Origin: Mesorhizobium sp. AR10
Lineage (GTDB): Bacteria; Pseudomonadota; Alphaproteobacteria; Rhizobiales; Rhizobiaceae
Reading direction: 5' to 3'
Length of the DNA: 64,000 nucleotides
NCBI RefSeq assembly: GCF_024746795.1
Contig: NZ_CP080524.1
Coordinates: 558,001-622,000 of the forward strand
The notes beneath the pieces are model-generated. The model was not told the origin of the DNA. It made no database searches and was given only the letters and a program-made list of their open reading frames with translations. Position 1 is the first letter of the stretch. Every line of letters starts with the position of its first letter. Of this stretch, positions 55,846-64,000 are shown piece by piece. Position numbers and translations under genes: made by a program.

Positions 55846-58161
55846 TCAGAGGGTCGCGAGCTTTGTGACCGGCCGCAATTCCGCGGCGAAGGGCCAGGTC
55901 ACGTTGGACATGGTCTCGATGCCCGAAGCGCTGAGTGCAGCGCCGAAGAGGAAGCCCTGGACAAGGTCCGGCTTCACCGAATGCACCAGGACCTTGAGCT
56001 GCTCGAAGGTTTCGACCCCTTCGATGGTGACGGTCAGGCCCAAAATCCGCGTCAGGTCAACGATACCCTTCAACAGGTCGAGCGAGCGCGGGTTCTGGGT
56101 TACGTCCATCAGGAACGAGCGGTCGATCTTGATCTTGTCGAGCGGCAGCTTGTGGAGATAGCTCAGGCTCGAATAGCCCGTACCGAAATCGTCGAGCGCG
56201 ATACGCACGCCAAGCTGCTTCAATTCCTCGATATACTGGCGCGTCAACGACTTATCGTCGAGCAACGCGGTCTCGGTGACTTCGATCTCCAGGCGACCAG
56301 CAGAGAGCCCGGAGGCGGCCAACGCCTCGCGGACCTTCTGGATGACGTCGCGGTTGCGGAAATCCTTGGCCGAAAGGTTGACCGAGACGCTGGTCTGGTC
56401 GGGCCATTTGGCGCATTCGGCGCATGCCGCCTGCAGGACGAAGGTGCTGATCTCGGAAATGATGCCCATTTCCTCGGCCAGCGGAATGAAGATGCTGGGC
56501 GAGATCGGCCCGAGATCGGGATGGTCCCAACGGCACAGCGCCTCGCAGCCGGCGATGCGCATCGTGCTCATCGCCACGATCGGCTGATAGACGACGCGCA
56601 ACGCCTTGGCCTCGACGGCATTGCGCAGATCGGCCTTCATCAGCTGACGGTTGCGGAAAGCGGCGTCCATCGACGCCTCGAACAGCCGCCAGTTGTTCTT
56701 GCCGAGTTCCTTGGCCTTGTAGAGCGCCAGGTCGGCCTTCACGATCATCGCATCGACATCGGTGTCCTCGACCCGCGACAGCACCGCACCAGCGCTGGCC
56801 TGGATGCGCAGCCCATGGCCGGCGACATCGACCTCGCCCTGCAGATCGCCGAAAACCTGGTCGAGCAGGCTGGTCAGATGGCTTTCGTCCTCGATGCGAT
56901 CGAAGAAGACCATGAACTCGTCGCCGCCGAAACGGCTGACGGTGATGCTTGGCCCAGCGATGGCGGCCAGCCGCTCGGCGACGGCGTAGATCAGCCCGTC
57001 GCCGACAGGATGGCCAAGCGTGTCGTTGACGCTCTTGAAATCGTCGAGATCGAGCACGGCCAGTCCACAGAGACGATCGCGGTCGCCGGACGCCATGGCC
57101 TCGCCGACCAGTTCATGGAAATAGGCGCGGTTGGGCAAGCCGGTGAGGTTGTCATAGCGCGCCATGAAGCGAATCTTCTCTTCAGCCTCGACGCGGGCGG
57201 TAACATCCTCGAAGGTGATGACGCCCAGATCCTGGCTGCCTTCGCGTGCCGAAAACTCGTAGTGCTGGCCAGTGGAAAAGGAAACCAGCACCTTGCGGTC
57301 ACGGCCCTCGCGCAACGCGCGCGTCAGCTGCGCCTCGACATAGCGGCAGTCCTTCGGCGACAGCATGCCGCCGGCGACACCGCGCAGCAGCAGGGAATGG
57401 ATCGATCGCCCGAGCAACTGGTCCGGCGATTTGAGCGACATCAGATGCGCGGCTTCGGCATTGCCGACGATCACCTTGCCGTCGGGGCCAAGCATGACCA
57501 GGCCATGCGACATGGTGTTGAGGGCTCGGTTGAAGCGCTGCGCGATCTGCCTCGCCTGCTTGTGCCCGACGACGGCCGAGAACAGCACGTTACGTACATG
57601 GTCGGCACTGCCCTTGATGATGAACATGAACGGGATGATGAGCAACCCAAGCACGACATTGGGGATATCAAACCTGAGGATAAGGGCTGCGGCGATCGGC
57701 CCAACGAAGGTTACGGCGAAGATCATGACCATGCGGGGCGAGCCGTAGTTTCGCCCTACGACCGTGACCAGAGAGCCAAGCGTTATGGCGACCGCTCCGA
57801 CCTCGGCATACGCATCCGAGTAGACATAGATGGAAACGAAGCAAAACAGCCCCAGCATCAGCCCTTGGATGCTGCCGTTCAGGATATATGAGCGCTCCCA
57901 CCGTGTCGCATCCGAGGCATCGTGTATGACGCCACCCAAGCGATGGAACCGCCGCAAGCTGAAATAGCGCCAAACACCGATGCCAAGCAGCGCGGCGGCA
58001 AGAACCAGGAAGACAGGCTCGCCGTTGCGCCAGTAAACCATAAGGCTGACGGTTGCGTGGCAAAGCGCGCCGATGACCAGCATATGCGCGTTGTCGAACA
58101 ACGAGCGCACAAACTGGATATAAACATCCACAGGGATGTTATCGGTCTTTGTTCTGCCCAT
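55846..58161 (-). CDS. Membrane GGDEF-EAL protein (diguanylate cyclase/phosphodiesterase)
   Basis: A 771-residue c-di-GMP enzyme. Residues 1-200 hold about five membrane helices, 210-330 a PAS-like sensor (GLVMLGPDGKVIVGNAEAAH), 350-505 a GGDEF domain with intact SRFGGDEFMVFF, and 520-760 an EAL domain with EALCRWDHP, EVTETALLDD, LDDFGTGYSSLSYL and KIDRSF. No RxxD inhibitory site is seen in front of GGDEF. Both active sites look complete, so it could make and break c-di-GMP. The start at 58161 (MGRTKTDN) is preferred; 58194 is possible. Confidence 0.9.
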   Translation of the reverse strand: MGRTKTDNIPVDVYIQFVRSLFDNAHMLVIGALCHATVSLMVYWRNGEPVFLVLAAALLGIGVWRYFSLRRFHRLGGVIHDASDATRWERSYILNGSIQGLMLGLFCFVSIYVYSDAYAEVGAVAITLGSLVTVVGRNYGSPRMVMIFAVTFVGPIAAALILRFDIPNVVLGLLIIPFMFIIKGSADHVRNVLFSAVVGHKQARQIAQRFNRALNTMSHGLVMLGPDGKVIVGNAEAAHLMSLKSPDQLLGRSIHSLLLRGVAGGMLSPKDCRYVEAQLTRALREGRDRKVLVSFSTGQHYEFSAREGSQDLGVITFEDVTARVEAEEKIRFMARYDNLTGLPNRAYFHELVGEAMASGDRDRLCGLAVLDLDDFKSVNDTLGHPVGDGLIYAVAERLAAIAGPSITVSRFGGDEFMVFFDRIEDESHLTSLLDQVFGDLQGEVDVAGHGLRIQASAGAVLSRVEDTDVDAMIVKADLALYKAKELGKNNWRLFEASMDAAFRNRQLMKADLRNAVEAKALRVVYQPIVAMSTMRIAGCEALCRWDHPDLGPISPSIFIPLAEEMGIISEISTFVLQAACAECAKWPDQTSVSVNLSAKDFRNRDVIQKVREALAASGLSAGRLEIEVTETALLDDKSLTRQYIEELKQLGVRIALDDFGTGYSSLSYLHKLPLDKIKIDRSFLMDVTQNPRSLDLLKGIVDLTRILGLTVTIEGVETFEQLKVLVHSVKPDLVQGFLFGAALSASGIETMSNVTWPFAAELRPVTKLATL

Positions 58162-58252
58162 TACTGGCGCCCAACTGAGCCACAGCCTTGGCATAGTCCC
58201 ATTAAAAAACCTTTAGCTTGCGCTGAAAGGCCTGATTTTCCGGCGATTTTGG

Positions 58253-61200
58253 CTACTCAGCGGCCTGCAATGCGCTTGGCTGCGCCGGCAACTTGAACCG
58301 TTCAAGAAGGCGATTGCGTTCGCCCGCCGCCTTTTCTGCACTGGCCTGCCTGACATGGCCGTAGCCACGAATGAGCGCCGGCACCGAGGCAAGGGCGACG
58401 GCGGCCTCGGTCCTGCCCGGCGCCAGTGCTCCGGCGACAAGCTCCAGATCGGCCTCATACTGGGCAAGAAGCTGCCGCTCCATGCGCCGCTCGGCGCTGT
58501 AGCCGAACAGGTCGAAGGCGGTGCCGCGCAGGCCTTTCATCGCCGCCAGCAGGCGAAATCCCTTCATCATCCATGGGCCGAAGCTCGATTTCCTCGGCTT
58601 GCCGTCATTGCCGCGCCTGCCCATGATCGGTGGTGCCAGATGGAATTCGAGTTTTTCGTAGCTCTGGAACTGTTTTCCCAACTCAGCGGCGAAGGAGCCG
58701 TCGGTGTAGAGCCGCGCCACCTCGTATTCGTCCTTGATCGCCATCAGCTTGAACAGGTTCTTCGCCGCAGCCTCGGTCACGGCGGACGAGCCTGGCATGG
58801 CCCTGGTTTCGGCCTGGCGCAACACGGCCAGTCTGTCGGCATAGCGCTTGCCATAGGCGGCGTTCTGATAGGCGGTCAGGAAGGCGACGCGGCGGGCAAT
58901 GATATCGTCCAGCGTCTCGGCAATTGCGGCGGGGGCCTGGCCCGGCTGGGCGATGAGGCCGCGCACGAAATCCGGCTGGTGCGCGGCGCGGCGGCCCCAG
59001 CGGAAGGCAGCGACATTCATTGCCACCGCTTCGCCATTGAGTTCGATCGCCTTTTCGACCGCCTCGGCCGACAGCGGCAGCCCGCCGTGCTGGAAGGCGA
59101 AGCCGAGCATGAACATGTTGGCGCCGAGCGAATTGCCGAACAGCGCGGTGGCGGTGCGGGTGGCGTCGAAGAAATGCGCCTTATCGTCGCCGGCGGCCGA
59201 GCGGATCGCTTTCTTCAGCCGCTCGACCGGTAGCGAGAAATCGGCCGAACGGGCGAATTCGCCGGGCATGATCTCGGCGGTGTTGGCAAGAAAGATGGTG
59301 TGGCCTTCGCGCACCGCAGCCAGCACCTTCTGGGCGCCAGACACGACGAGGTCGCAGCCAAGCACAAGGTCGGCCTTCCCGGCCGAAACGCGGATCGCAT
59401 GGATATCGTCCGGGCTGCGGGCGATGCGGACATGGGTGAACACCGAGCCGCCCTTCTGGGCGAGACCGGCCATGTCGATCATGCCGCAGCCCTTGTCTTC
59501 GAGATGGGCCGCCATGCCGAGCACCGCGCCGATGGTGACGACGCCGGTGCCGCCGACGCCGTCGATGATCGCTGCCCAGCCATGCTCACCGAGCGGGAAT
59601 TCGGCCGGAACCGGGACGCCGTCGAGTGGATCGGTCCTGCCGGCGATGCCTTCGGCCTTCCTGATCCTGGCGCCGTGCACGGTGACGAAGGACGGGCAGA
59701 AACCGTTGACGCAGGAGAAATCCTTGTTGCAGCTCGACTGGTCGATCTTGCGCTTGCGGCCGAATTCGGTCTCGACCGGCTGGATCGAGACGCAGTTCGA
59801 CTGCACGCCGCAATCGCCGCAACCCTCGCAGACCAGTTCGTTGATGAAGACGCGCTTGTCGGGGTCCGGAAAAGTGCCGCGCTTGCGGCGGCGGCGCTTT
59901 TCGGCGGCGCAGGTCTGGTCGTAGAGCAGCACCGATATGCCTTTGACCGCACGCAATTGGCGCTGGACGAGGTCGAGGTCGTCGCGGTGATGGATGGTGG
60001 CACCGGACGGGAATTCAGCCTTGCCGGCGTATTTGTCCGGCTCGTCGGTGACGATGGCGATGCGCTCGACGCCTTCGGCGCGCACCTGCCTGGCGATCAT
60101 GTCGACGGTCAGGCCGCCTTCGTGCGGCTGGCCACCGGTCATGGCGACGGCGTCGTTGTAGAGGATCTTGTAGGTGATGTTGGCGTCGGTCGACAGCGCG
60201 AAGCGGATGGCCAGCGCACCGGAGTGATTGTAGGTGCCGTCGCCGAGATTCTGGAAGATGTGGTCGCGCTTCGAGAACGGTGCCTGGCCGACCCATTGCG
60301 CGCCCTCGCCGCCCATGGCGGTAAAGCCGACGGTGTTGCGGTCCATCCACAGCGCCATGAAGTGGCAACCGATACCTGCGGCGGCAATCGAACCGTCCGG
60401 CACTTTGGTCGAGGAATTGTGCGGACAGCCGGAGCAGAAGAAAGGCGTGCGCGAGGCGATATCGGTGGTGTCGGCGAGCATTGCCTGGAATTGGCGAAGT
60501 TTCGCCACGCGCGCCGCGATCTCCTCCGACGGGCCGATCGTTCGCAAGATCCTCTCGCCAAGCGCGATGGCGATGTCGTTGGGATCGAGCGCGCCCTTGG
60601 CCGGGAACAGCCAGTCGCCGCGCTCGTCCTTCTTGCCGACAATGGCCGGCTGCGTGGCAGTGCCGTAGAGGCTTTCGCGCAACTGCACCTCGATCAGCGA
60701 ACGTTTCTCCTCGACGACGACGATGGTGTCGAGGCCGCGGGCAAAGTCGGCAATGTGCTGCAGATCAAGCGGCCATGGGCAGCCGACCTTGAACAGGCGG
60801 ATGCCGATGCGGTTGGCGGCCGCCTCGTCGACGCCGATGTCTTCCAGCGCCTGGCGGACATCGAGATAGCTCTTGCCAAGGGTTATGATGCCTAACTTCG
60901 GGTTGCGGCCGCCCGAATAGACGATCCTGTTCAGCCCGTTGGCATGGATGAAGGCGGAGGCTGCGGCGCGTTTGTGTTCATGCAGCCGCTCCTCCTGGCC
61001 GAGCATGTCGATCTCGTGGCGGATGTTGAGGCCGCCGGGCGGCATGTCGAAGTCCGGGACGACGATGTTCAGCCGTTCGAGCGCGGCATCGACGGAGGCC
61101 GTCGATTCGATGTTGTCCTTGACGCATTTGATCGCCGCCCAGGTGCCGGCGAAGCGCGACATGGCAAAGCCGTAGAGCCCGTAGTCGATGATCTCCTGGA

Positions 61201-61726
61201 CGCCGGCCGGATTGAGGATCGGCACCATCGTGTCGACGAACAGGAATTCGGTGGCGTGGGCGTTGGTCGAGGATTCGGCCATGTGGTCGTCGCCCATCAA
61301 GGCAAGCACGCCACCATGTTTCGACGAGCCGGCAAGATTGGCGTGGCGGAACACGTCGCCGGAGCGGTCGACGCCCGGCCCCTTGCCGTACCAGACCGAA
61401 AACACGCCGTCATGCGTGCCTTCGCCGAGCAATTCGGTCTGCTGCGAGCCCCAGCAGGCGGTCGCGGCGAGCTCCTCGTTGAGGCCGGGTTGGAAGACGA
61501 TGTCAGACTGGGCCAGCTGCTTCTTGGCCTTCCACAGCTGCATGTCGAGGCCGCCGAGCGGCGAGCCGCGATAGCCGGAGACGAAGCCGGCGGTGTTCAG
61601 GCCGGCGCGGCGGTCGCGCTCGCGCTGCATCAGGAGCATGCGGATCACGGCCTGCGCGCCGGAAAGGAAGATACGCTCCTTTCCCAAGTCGAACTTGTCG
61701 TCGAGCGCGACATCATGCAGCGTCAT
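58253..61726 (-). CDS. Fused indolepyruvate ferredoxin oxidoreductase
   Basis: A 1157-residue single-chain 2-oxoacid:acceptor oxidoreductase. Domain order: TPP pyrimidine-binding region with SGYRGSPLGGLD, a TPP core with CSGCPHN near residue 430, a Cys-rich ferredoxin-like centre CEGCGDCGVQSNC and SCNKDFSC, then the gamma-type domain with DGVGGTGVVTIG. It oxidatively decarboxylates an aryl- or branched-chain 2-oxoacid to its acyl-CoA in the cytoplasm. GAGGAAA precedes the ATG at 61726; the longer frame from 61753 lacks one. Stand-alone; acceptor unknown. Confidence 0.9.
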   Translation of the reverse strand: MTLHDVALDDKFDLGKERIFLSGAQAVIRMLLMQRERDRRAGLNTAGFVSGYRGSPLGGLDMQLWKAKKQLAQSDIVFQPGLNEELAATACWGSQQTELLGEGTHDGVFSVWYGKGPGVDRSGDVFRHANLAGSSKHGGVLALMGDDHMAESSTNAHATEFLFVDTMVPILNPAGVQEIIDYGLYGFAMSRFAGTWAAIKCVKDNIESTASVDAALERLNIVVPDFDMPPGGLNIRHEIDMLGQEERLHEHKRAAASAFIHANGLNRIVYSGGRNPKLGIITLGKSYLDVRQALEDIGVDEAAANRIGIRLFKVGCPWPLDLQHIADFARGLDTIVVVEEKRSLIEVQLRESLYGTATQPAIVGKKDERGDWLFPAKGALDPNDIAIALGERILRTIGPSEEIAARVAKLRQFQAMLADTTDIASRTPFFCSGCPHNSSTKVPDGSIAAAGIGCHFMALWMDRNTVGFTAMGGEGAQWVGQAPFSKRDHIFQNLGDGTYNHSGALAIRFALSTDANITYKILYNDAVAMTGGQPHEGGLTVDMIARQVRAEGVERIAIVTDEPDKYAGKAEFPSGATIHHRDDLDLVQRQLRAVKGISVLLYDQTCAAEKRRRRKRGTFPDPDKRVFINELVCEGCGDCGVQSNCVSIQPVETEFGRKRKIDQSSCNKDFSCVNGFCPSFVTVHGARIRKAEGIAGRTDPLDGVPVPAEFPLGEHGWAAIIDGVGGTGVVTIGAVLGMAAHLEDKGCGMIDMAGLAQKGGSVFTHVRIARSPDDIHAIRVSAGKADLVLGCDLVVSGAQKVLAAVREGHTIFLANTAEIMPGEFARSADFSLPVERLKKAIRSAAGDDKAHFFDATRTATALFGNSLGANMFMLGFAFQHGGLPLSAEAVEKAIELNGEAVAMNVAAFRWGRRAAHQPDFVRGLIAQPGQAPAAIAETLDDIIARRVAFLTAYQNAAYGKRYADRLAVLRQAETRAMPGSSAVTEAAAKNLFKLMAIKDEYEVARLYTDGSFAAELGKQFQSYEKLEFHLAPPIMGRRGNDGKPRKSSFGPWMMKGFRLLAAMKGLRGTAFDLFGYSAERRMERQLLAQYEADLELVAGALAPGRTEAAVALASVPALIRGYGHVRQASAEKAAGERNRLLERFKLPAQPSALQAAE

Positions 61727-61948
61727 CAGGCATTTCCTCTGCGGAGGCCGCACCGAAACGCGCAGCCAACGTCGGAGTCGGATGGCGCAGTCTTTCTTCC
61801 CTTGCCGGACAGGTCAAACAAAATCGAAGGGGCCAGGCAATGCGCAACGAACGGTTGGAAATGTGCCATCCGGCGTATGAAAATTACACGGACGGCGGCC
61901 TTCACGGCGCGGGAAAGCCCGGCTGCGCACCAAATCGCGGAAGAGGTC

Positions 61949-62479
61949 TCAGGCGGCCTTCGAGCAATCGGGCTTCGGCTCACCCGGCAACTTGCCGTCG
62001 ACATGGCCGACCATGTCCTTGTTGAGCTCGTAGACCGGCCCGATCACAAGAGGCCTGTCGGGCAGGACCGACTGATCGAGCGAGGACGTCAGCGTCGTCT
62101 CGAAGCTCTGCAGCAGCGCACCGCTGGAGTCTTCGATGCGGATCGACACGGCATAGGGCTTGTCCTTGACCACGCAGGTAAGCGGCGGGCTGGTGAGCGT
62201 TATATGCGGCAGTTTCGGCCATATTTTCTGATTGACGATGATCGGATCACCGCCAGCCGGGTTCTGGAAGTTGACCACCGCGACCTGCCCCTCACCCACC
62301 GGCTTAAGCGGGTTGAGGGTGATGACATAGGTGGCGATGCCCAGCCGATAGTTGAACTCGAACAGCTTTCCGGAAATGGCGAACAGCTGGTCCCCGCCGG
62401 AGTCGCGGCAGGCGCCAAGAGCGGCAGCCGCAAACAAGGCCGCACCCAGAACGACTGAACGCGAAAACTTACTAGACAT
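61949..62479 (-). CDS. Predicted lipoprotein of unknown function
   Basis: A 176-residue secreted protein with a lipobox ALGAC at residues 20-24, so the mature form starts at Cys24 and is acylated. The rest is predicted beta-rich (YVITLNPLKPV, PHITLTSPPLTCVVKDKPYA). A C-terminal Cys pair with an internal one may form a disulfide. Its ATG overlaps the stop of the CGNR regulator gene by 8 bases, so the two are translationally coupled. No family recognised. Confidence 0.7.
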   Translation of the reverse strand: MSSKFSRSVVLGAALFAAAALGACRDSGGDQLFAISGKLFEFNYRLGIATYVITLNPLKPVGEGQVAVVNFQNPAGGDPIIVNQKIWPKLPHITLTSPPLTCVVKDKPYAVSIRIEDSSGALLQSFETTLTSSLDQSVLPDRPLVIGPVYELNKDMVGHVDGKLPGEPKPDCSKAA

Positions 62480-63089
62480 TGGAGACCTCCCTGGCCGCCG
62501 TCCGGCGGCGGCGATAGTGACGGTTTGCCTTCTGACGGTTGCCGCAGACCGCCATATCGCACCAAAGGCGGCTGGAATTGCGGCTTCTGTCGACGAACAG
62601 CCAGCTGCAGTTGGGACAAATCCTCAGCCTGGCAACGGTATCGTCACGCAACAACGACAGCGCCGAGACGGCCAGCGCCGCCTCGAAGGCAATCGGCGTT
62701 GCCGGATCGCCGAACGGCTGTCCCGGTGCGCCGATTTCGGTGTGGCTGTGCGCGAGACCGTCGGCGCAGGCTTCCAGGTAGCCCGGTAGATCGCCGGTGG
62801 CAACCGCACCTTTCGACACCGCGCCGCGAAACAGGCGATCGGTTGTCTCGCGGATCGACAGCACCACCGGTGCGATTTTGTCCGGTGACGGTGCTGCCAG
62901 CCGCCTGCCGCCAAGCTCGGTGGCGCGAAAGCCGCTTGCGGCGTCGGCGAAGCGGGCGATCTCAGCCGGATTGTCGAAACGGTCGAAGGTCCTTGCCGGA
63001 TCGTCACGCAGCACGACGGTGTTCGCCGTGTCGAGCGCAAGAAGGCCACCGGTAAAGCGGTGCGGGGTCCAGGATACCGTCATGAGCAC
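62472..63089 (-). CDS. CGNR zinc-finger domain protein
   Basis: A 205-residue protein with an N-terminal ABATE-like stress-sensing region (DTANTVVLRDDPARTFDRFD) and a C-terminal CGNR zinc-finger: CPNCSWLFVDRSRN then WCDMAVCGNRQKANRHYRRR. The four Cys would hold zinc; the family is thought to bind DNA. Start at 63089 or 63083. It is divergent from a LivH-type permease gene with 139 bases between, so it may control it. Confidence 0.85.
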   Translation of the reverse strand: MLMTVSWTPHRFTGGLLALDTANTVVLRDDPARTFDRFDNPAEIARFADAASGFRATELGGRRLAAPSPDKIAPVVLSIRETTDRLFRGAVSKGAVATGDLPGYLEACADGLAHSHTEIGAPGQPFGDPATPIAFEAALAVSALSLLRDDTVARLRICPNCSWLFVDRSRNSSRLWCDMAVCGNRQKANRHYRRRRTAAREVSNV

Positions 63090-63228
63090 AAATCTAACCG
63101 ATAAATCGCGTTTGACAAGTTAGATTCTACGATGCAAACCTTCCTTCGGGCGCGGTATCCGCAGCCTTTGTTTCGAGCAGTCGTCGTTCCGCTTCACACT
63201 TTCGGACGACACGCTCTGAGGGCCATGC

Positions 63229-64000
63229 ATGCTCTATTTCTTCCAACAGGTTCTGAACGGGCTGCATTCAGGCGCGCTTTATGCGCTGCTTGCCTTCGGC
63301 TATGTGCTGACCAACGGCATCCTGCACCGTACCAACCTCGCCTATGGCGCGGTGTTCGCCTTTTGCGGGCACACGATGATCCTCACCGCGGCCTTCGGCT
63401 ATCAGGCCCTGTGGCTGACGCTGTTCGCTGCAGTGGCGCTCGGTGTTGTGGCGGCGTTGCTGTATGCGGCGCTGATCAGCCACGTCCTGTCGCGAAACGT
63501 CTTCGAACCCTTGGCCGACCGCACGCCCAACGCAATCGTGGTGACGACGCTCGGCATATTGCTGGTGCTGTCGGAAGCAAGCCGCATTGCCGCCAACACC
63601 CACGATCTGTGGCTGCCGCCGATGCTGGCCCAACCCATCATTTTCGCGCAGAACACCACATTCAAGGCGACGCTGACCCTCATCCAGTTGCTCGACTGCG
63701 CATTCGTGCTGGCAATCGTGGCCATGGCCACATGGGCATTCGCCCGATCGAGCTTCGGCCGGCGCTGGCGCGCCGTGTCCGACGATCCCAAGGCTGCGGC
63801 CATGTGCGGGGTCGACGTGCGCGCCGTCTTCCGGGGCGCGGTGCTCGCAGGTGGCTTTTGCGCGGCACTGGCCGGTGTGCTCGCCGGTCTGTACTATGGC
63901 AATGTCAGCTTCGGCACCGGTCTGGTCTACGGGCTGAAAATCCTGTTCGTCACCGCGGTCGGCGGCTATCTCTCGCCGCCGCGGGCGGCACTCGGCGCCG
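63229..64000 (+). CDS. Branched-chain amino-acid ABC transporter permease, LivH-type (partial)
   Basis: The first 257 codons of a LivH-family permease, cut by the right edge. The N terminus FFQQVLNGLHSGALYALLAF is the family opening, followed by several helices and the permease loop FGRRWRAVSDDPKAAAMCGVDV. GAGGG lies 6 bases before the ATG at 63229. It probably leads a branched-chain amino-acid or amide/urea-type transporter operon continuing beyond the window. The divergent CGNR gene may be its regulator. Confidence 0.88.
   Translation, partial: MLYFFQQVLNGLHSGALYALLAFGYVLTNGILHRTNLAYGAVFAFCGHTMILTAAFGYQALWLTLFAAVALGVVAALLYAALISHVLSRNVFEPLADRTPNAIVVTTLGILLVLSEASRIAANTHDLWLPPMLAQPIIFAQNTTFKATLTLIQLLDCAFVLAIVAMATWAFARSSFGRRWRAVSDDPKAAAMCGVDVRAVFRGAVLAGGFCAALAGVLAGLYYGNVSFGTGLVYGLKILFVTAVGGYLSPPRAALGA

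Overview
The window is chromosomal DNA from an alphaproteobacterium of the order Hyphomicrobiales, most likely Mesorhizobium or a close relative. Four things point there: high GC content; an exoX-exoY-exoF-exoQ/exoZ type exopolysaccharide block; two copies of short palindromic repeats typical of rhizobial intergenic DNA; and rhizobium-style gene neighbourhoods (aroA-cmk-rpsA, FYDLN acidic protein, split pntA genes). No CRISPR array, transposase, phage gene or rRNA was seen. One tRNA gene (Ala, anticodon GGC) is present.

Layout. 1-2.9 kb: the tail of a gene whose last residues look like an asparagine synthetase C terminus, then an HPr-kinase-like protein and an ABC exporter. This combination recalls the end of a lasso-peptide or related RiPP cluster. 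3.0-8.5 kb: exopolysaccharide genes, with an ExoX/SyrA-type repressor divergent from exoY, then exoF-like, an acyltransferase and a convergent exoQ-like polymerase. 8.8-15.5 kb: an acetone carboxylase operon (acxA-acxB-acxC, plus an SDR) divergent from a LuxR-type regulator. 15.7-16.6 kb: an orphan TIR-like protein with a C-terminal beta-rich domain, the best immune-effector candidate here. 16.8-21.9 kb: an SDR, a PF10091 glucoamylase-family hydrolase, a GT4 glycosyltransferase, and a protein that appears to fuse a GT32 (Och1-like) and a GT62 (Anp1-like) domain. 22-24.7 kb: DUF1349 protein, a ketoglutarate-semialdehyde-type dehydrogenase and a small membrane protein.

24.7-26.9 kb is a gene-poor stretch with diverged repeats that ends at the 3' end of tRNA-Ala. 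27-32 kb is core housekeeping: FYDLN protein, aroA, an AT-rich small membrane gene, cmk, rpsA and a strong terminator. 32-40 kb holds an SDR and then a divergent catabolic/transport module: TPP-dependent decarboxylase and guanidine-modifying hydrolase on one strand, opine/arginine-type ABC transporter and an Ldh2-family reductase on the other. This suggests uptake and breakdown of arginine-like compounds. 40-47 kb: small secreted protein, DoxX, NDUFA9-like protein, cytochrome P450, FMN reductase and a secreted caspase-TPR protein.

47-54.8 kb: gyrB, a 25-residue membrane peptide gene, a 303-residue membrane protein, the proton-translocating transhydrogenase operon pntAA-pntAB-pntB with an aa3-oxidase subunit IV gene upstream, and a 49-residue DUF3096 gene. 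54.9-61.7 kb: FeeM-like N-acyl amino acid synthase, a membrane GGDEF-EAL protein and a fused indolepyruvate ferredoxin oxidoreductase. 61.9-64 kb: a lipoprotein overlapping a CGNR zinc-finger regulator, divergent from a LivH-type permease cut by the right edge. All functional calls are by-eye recognition of motifs and family resemblance; no database search was run.
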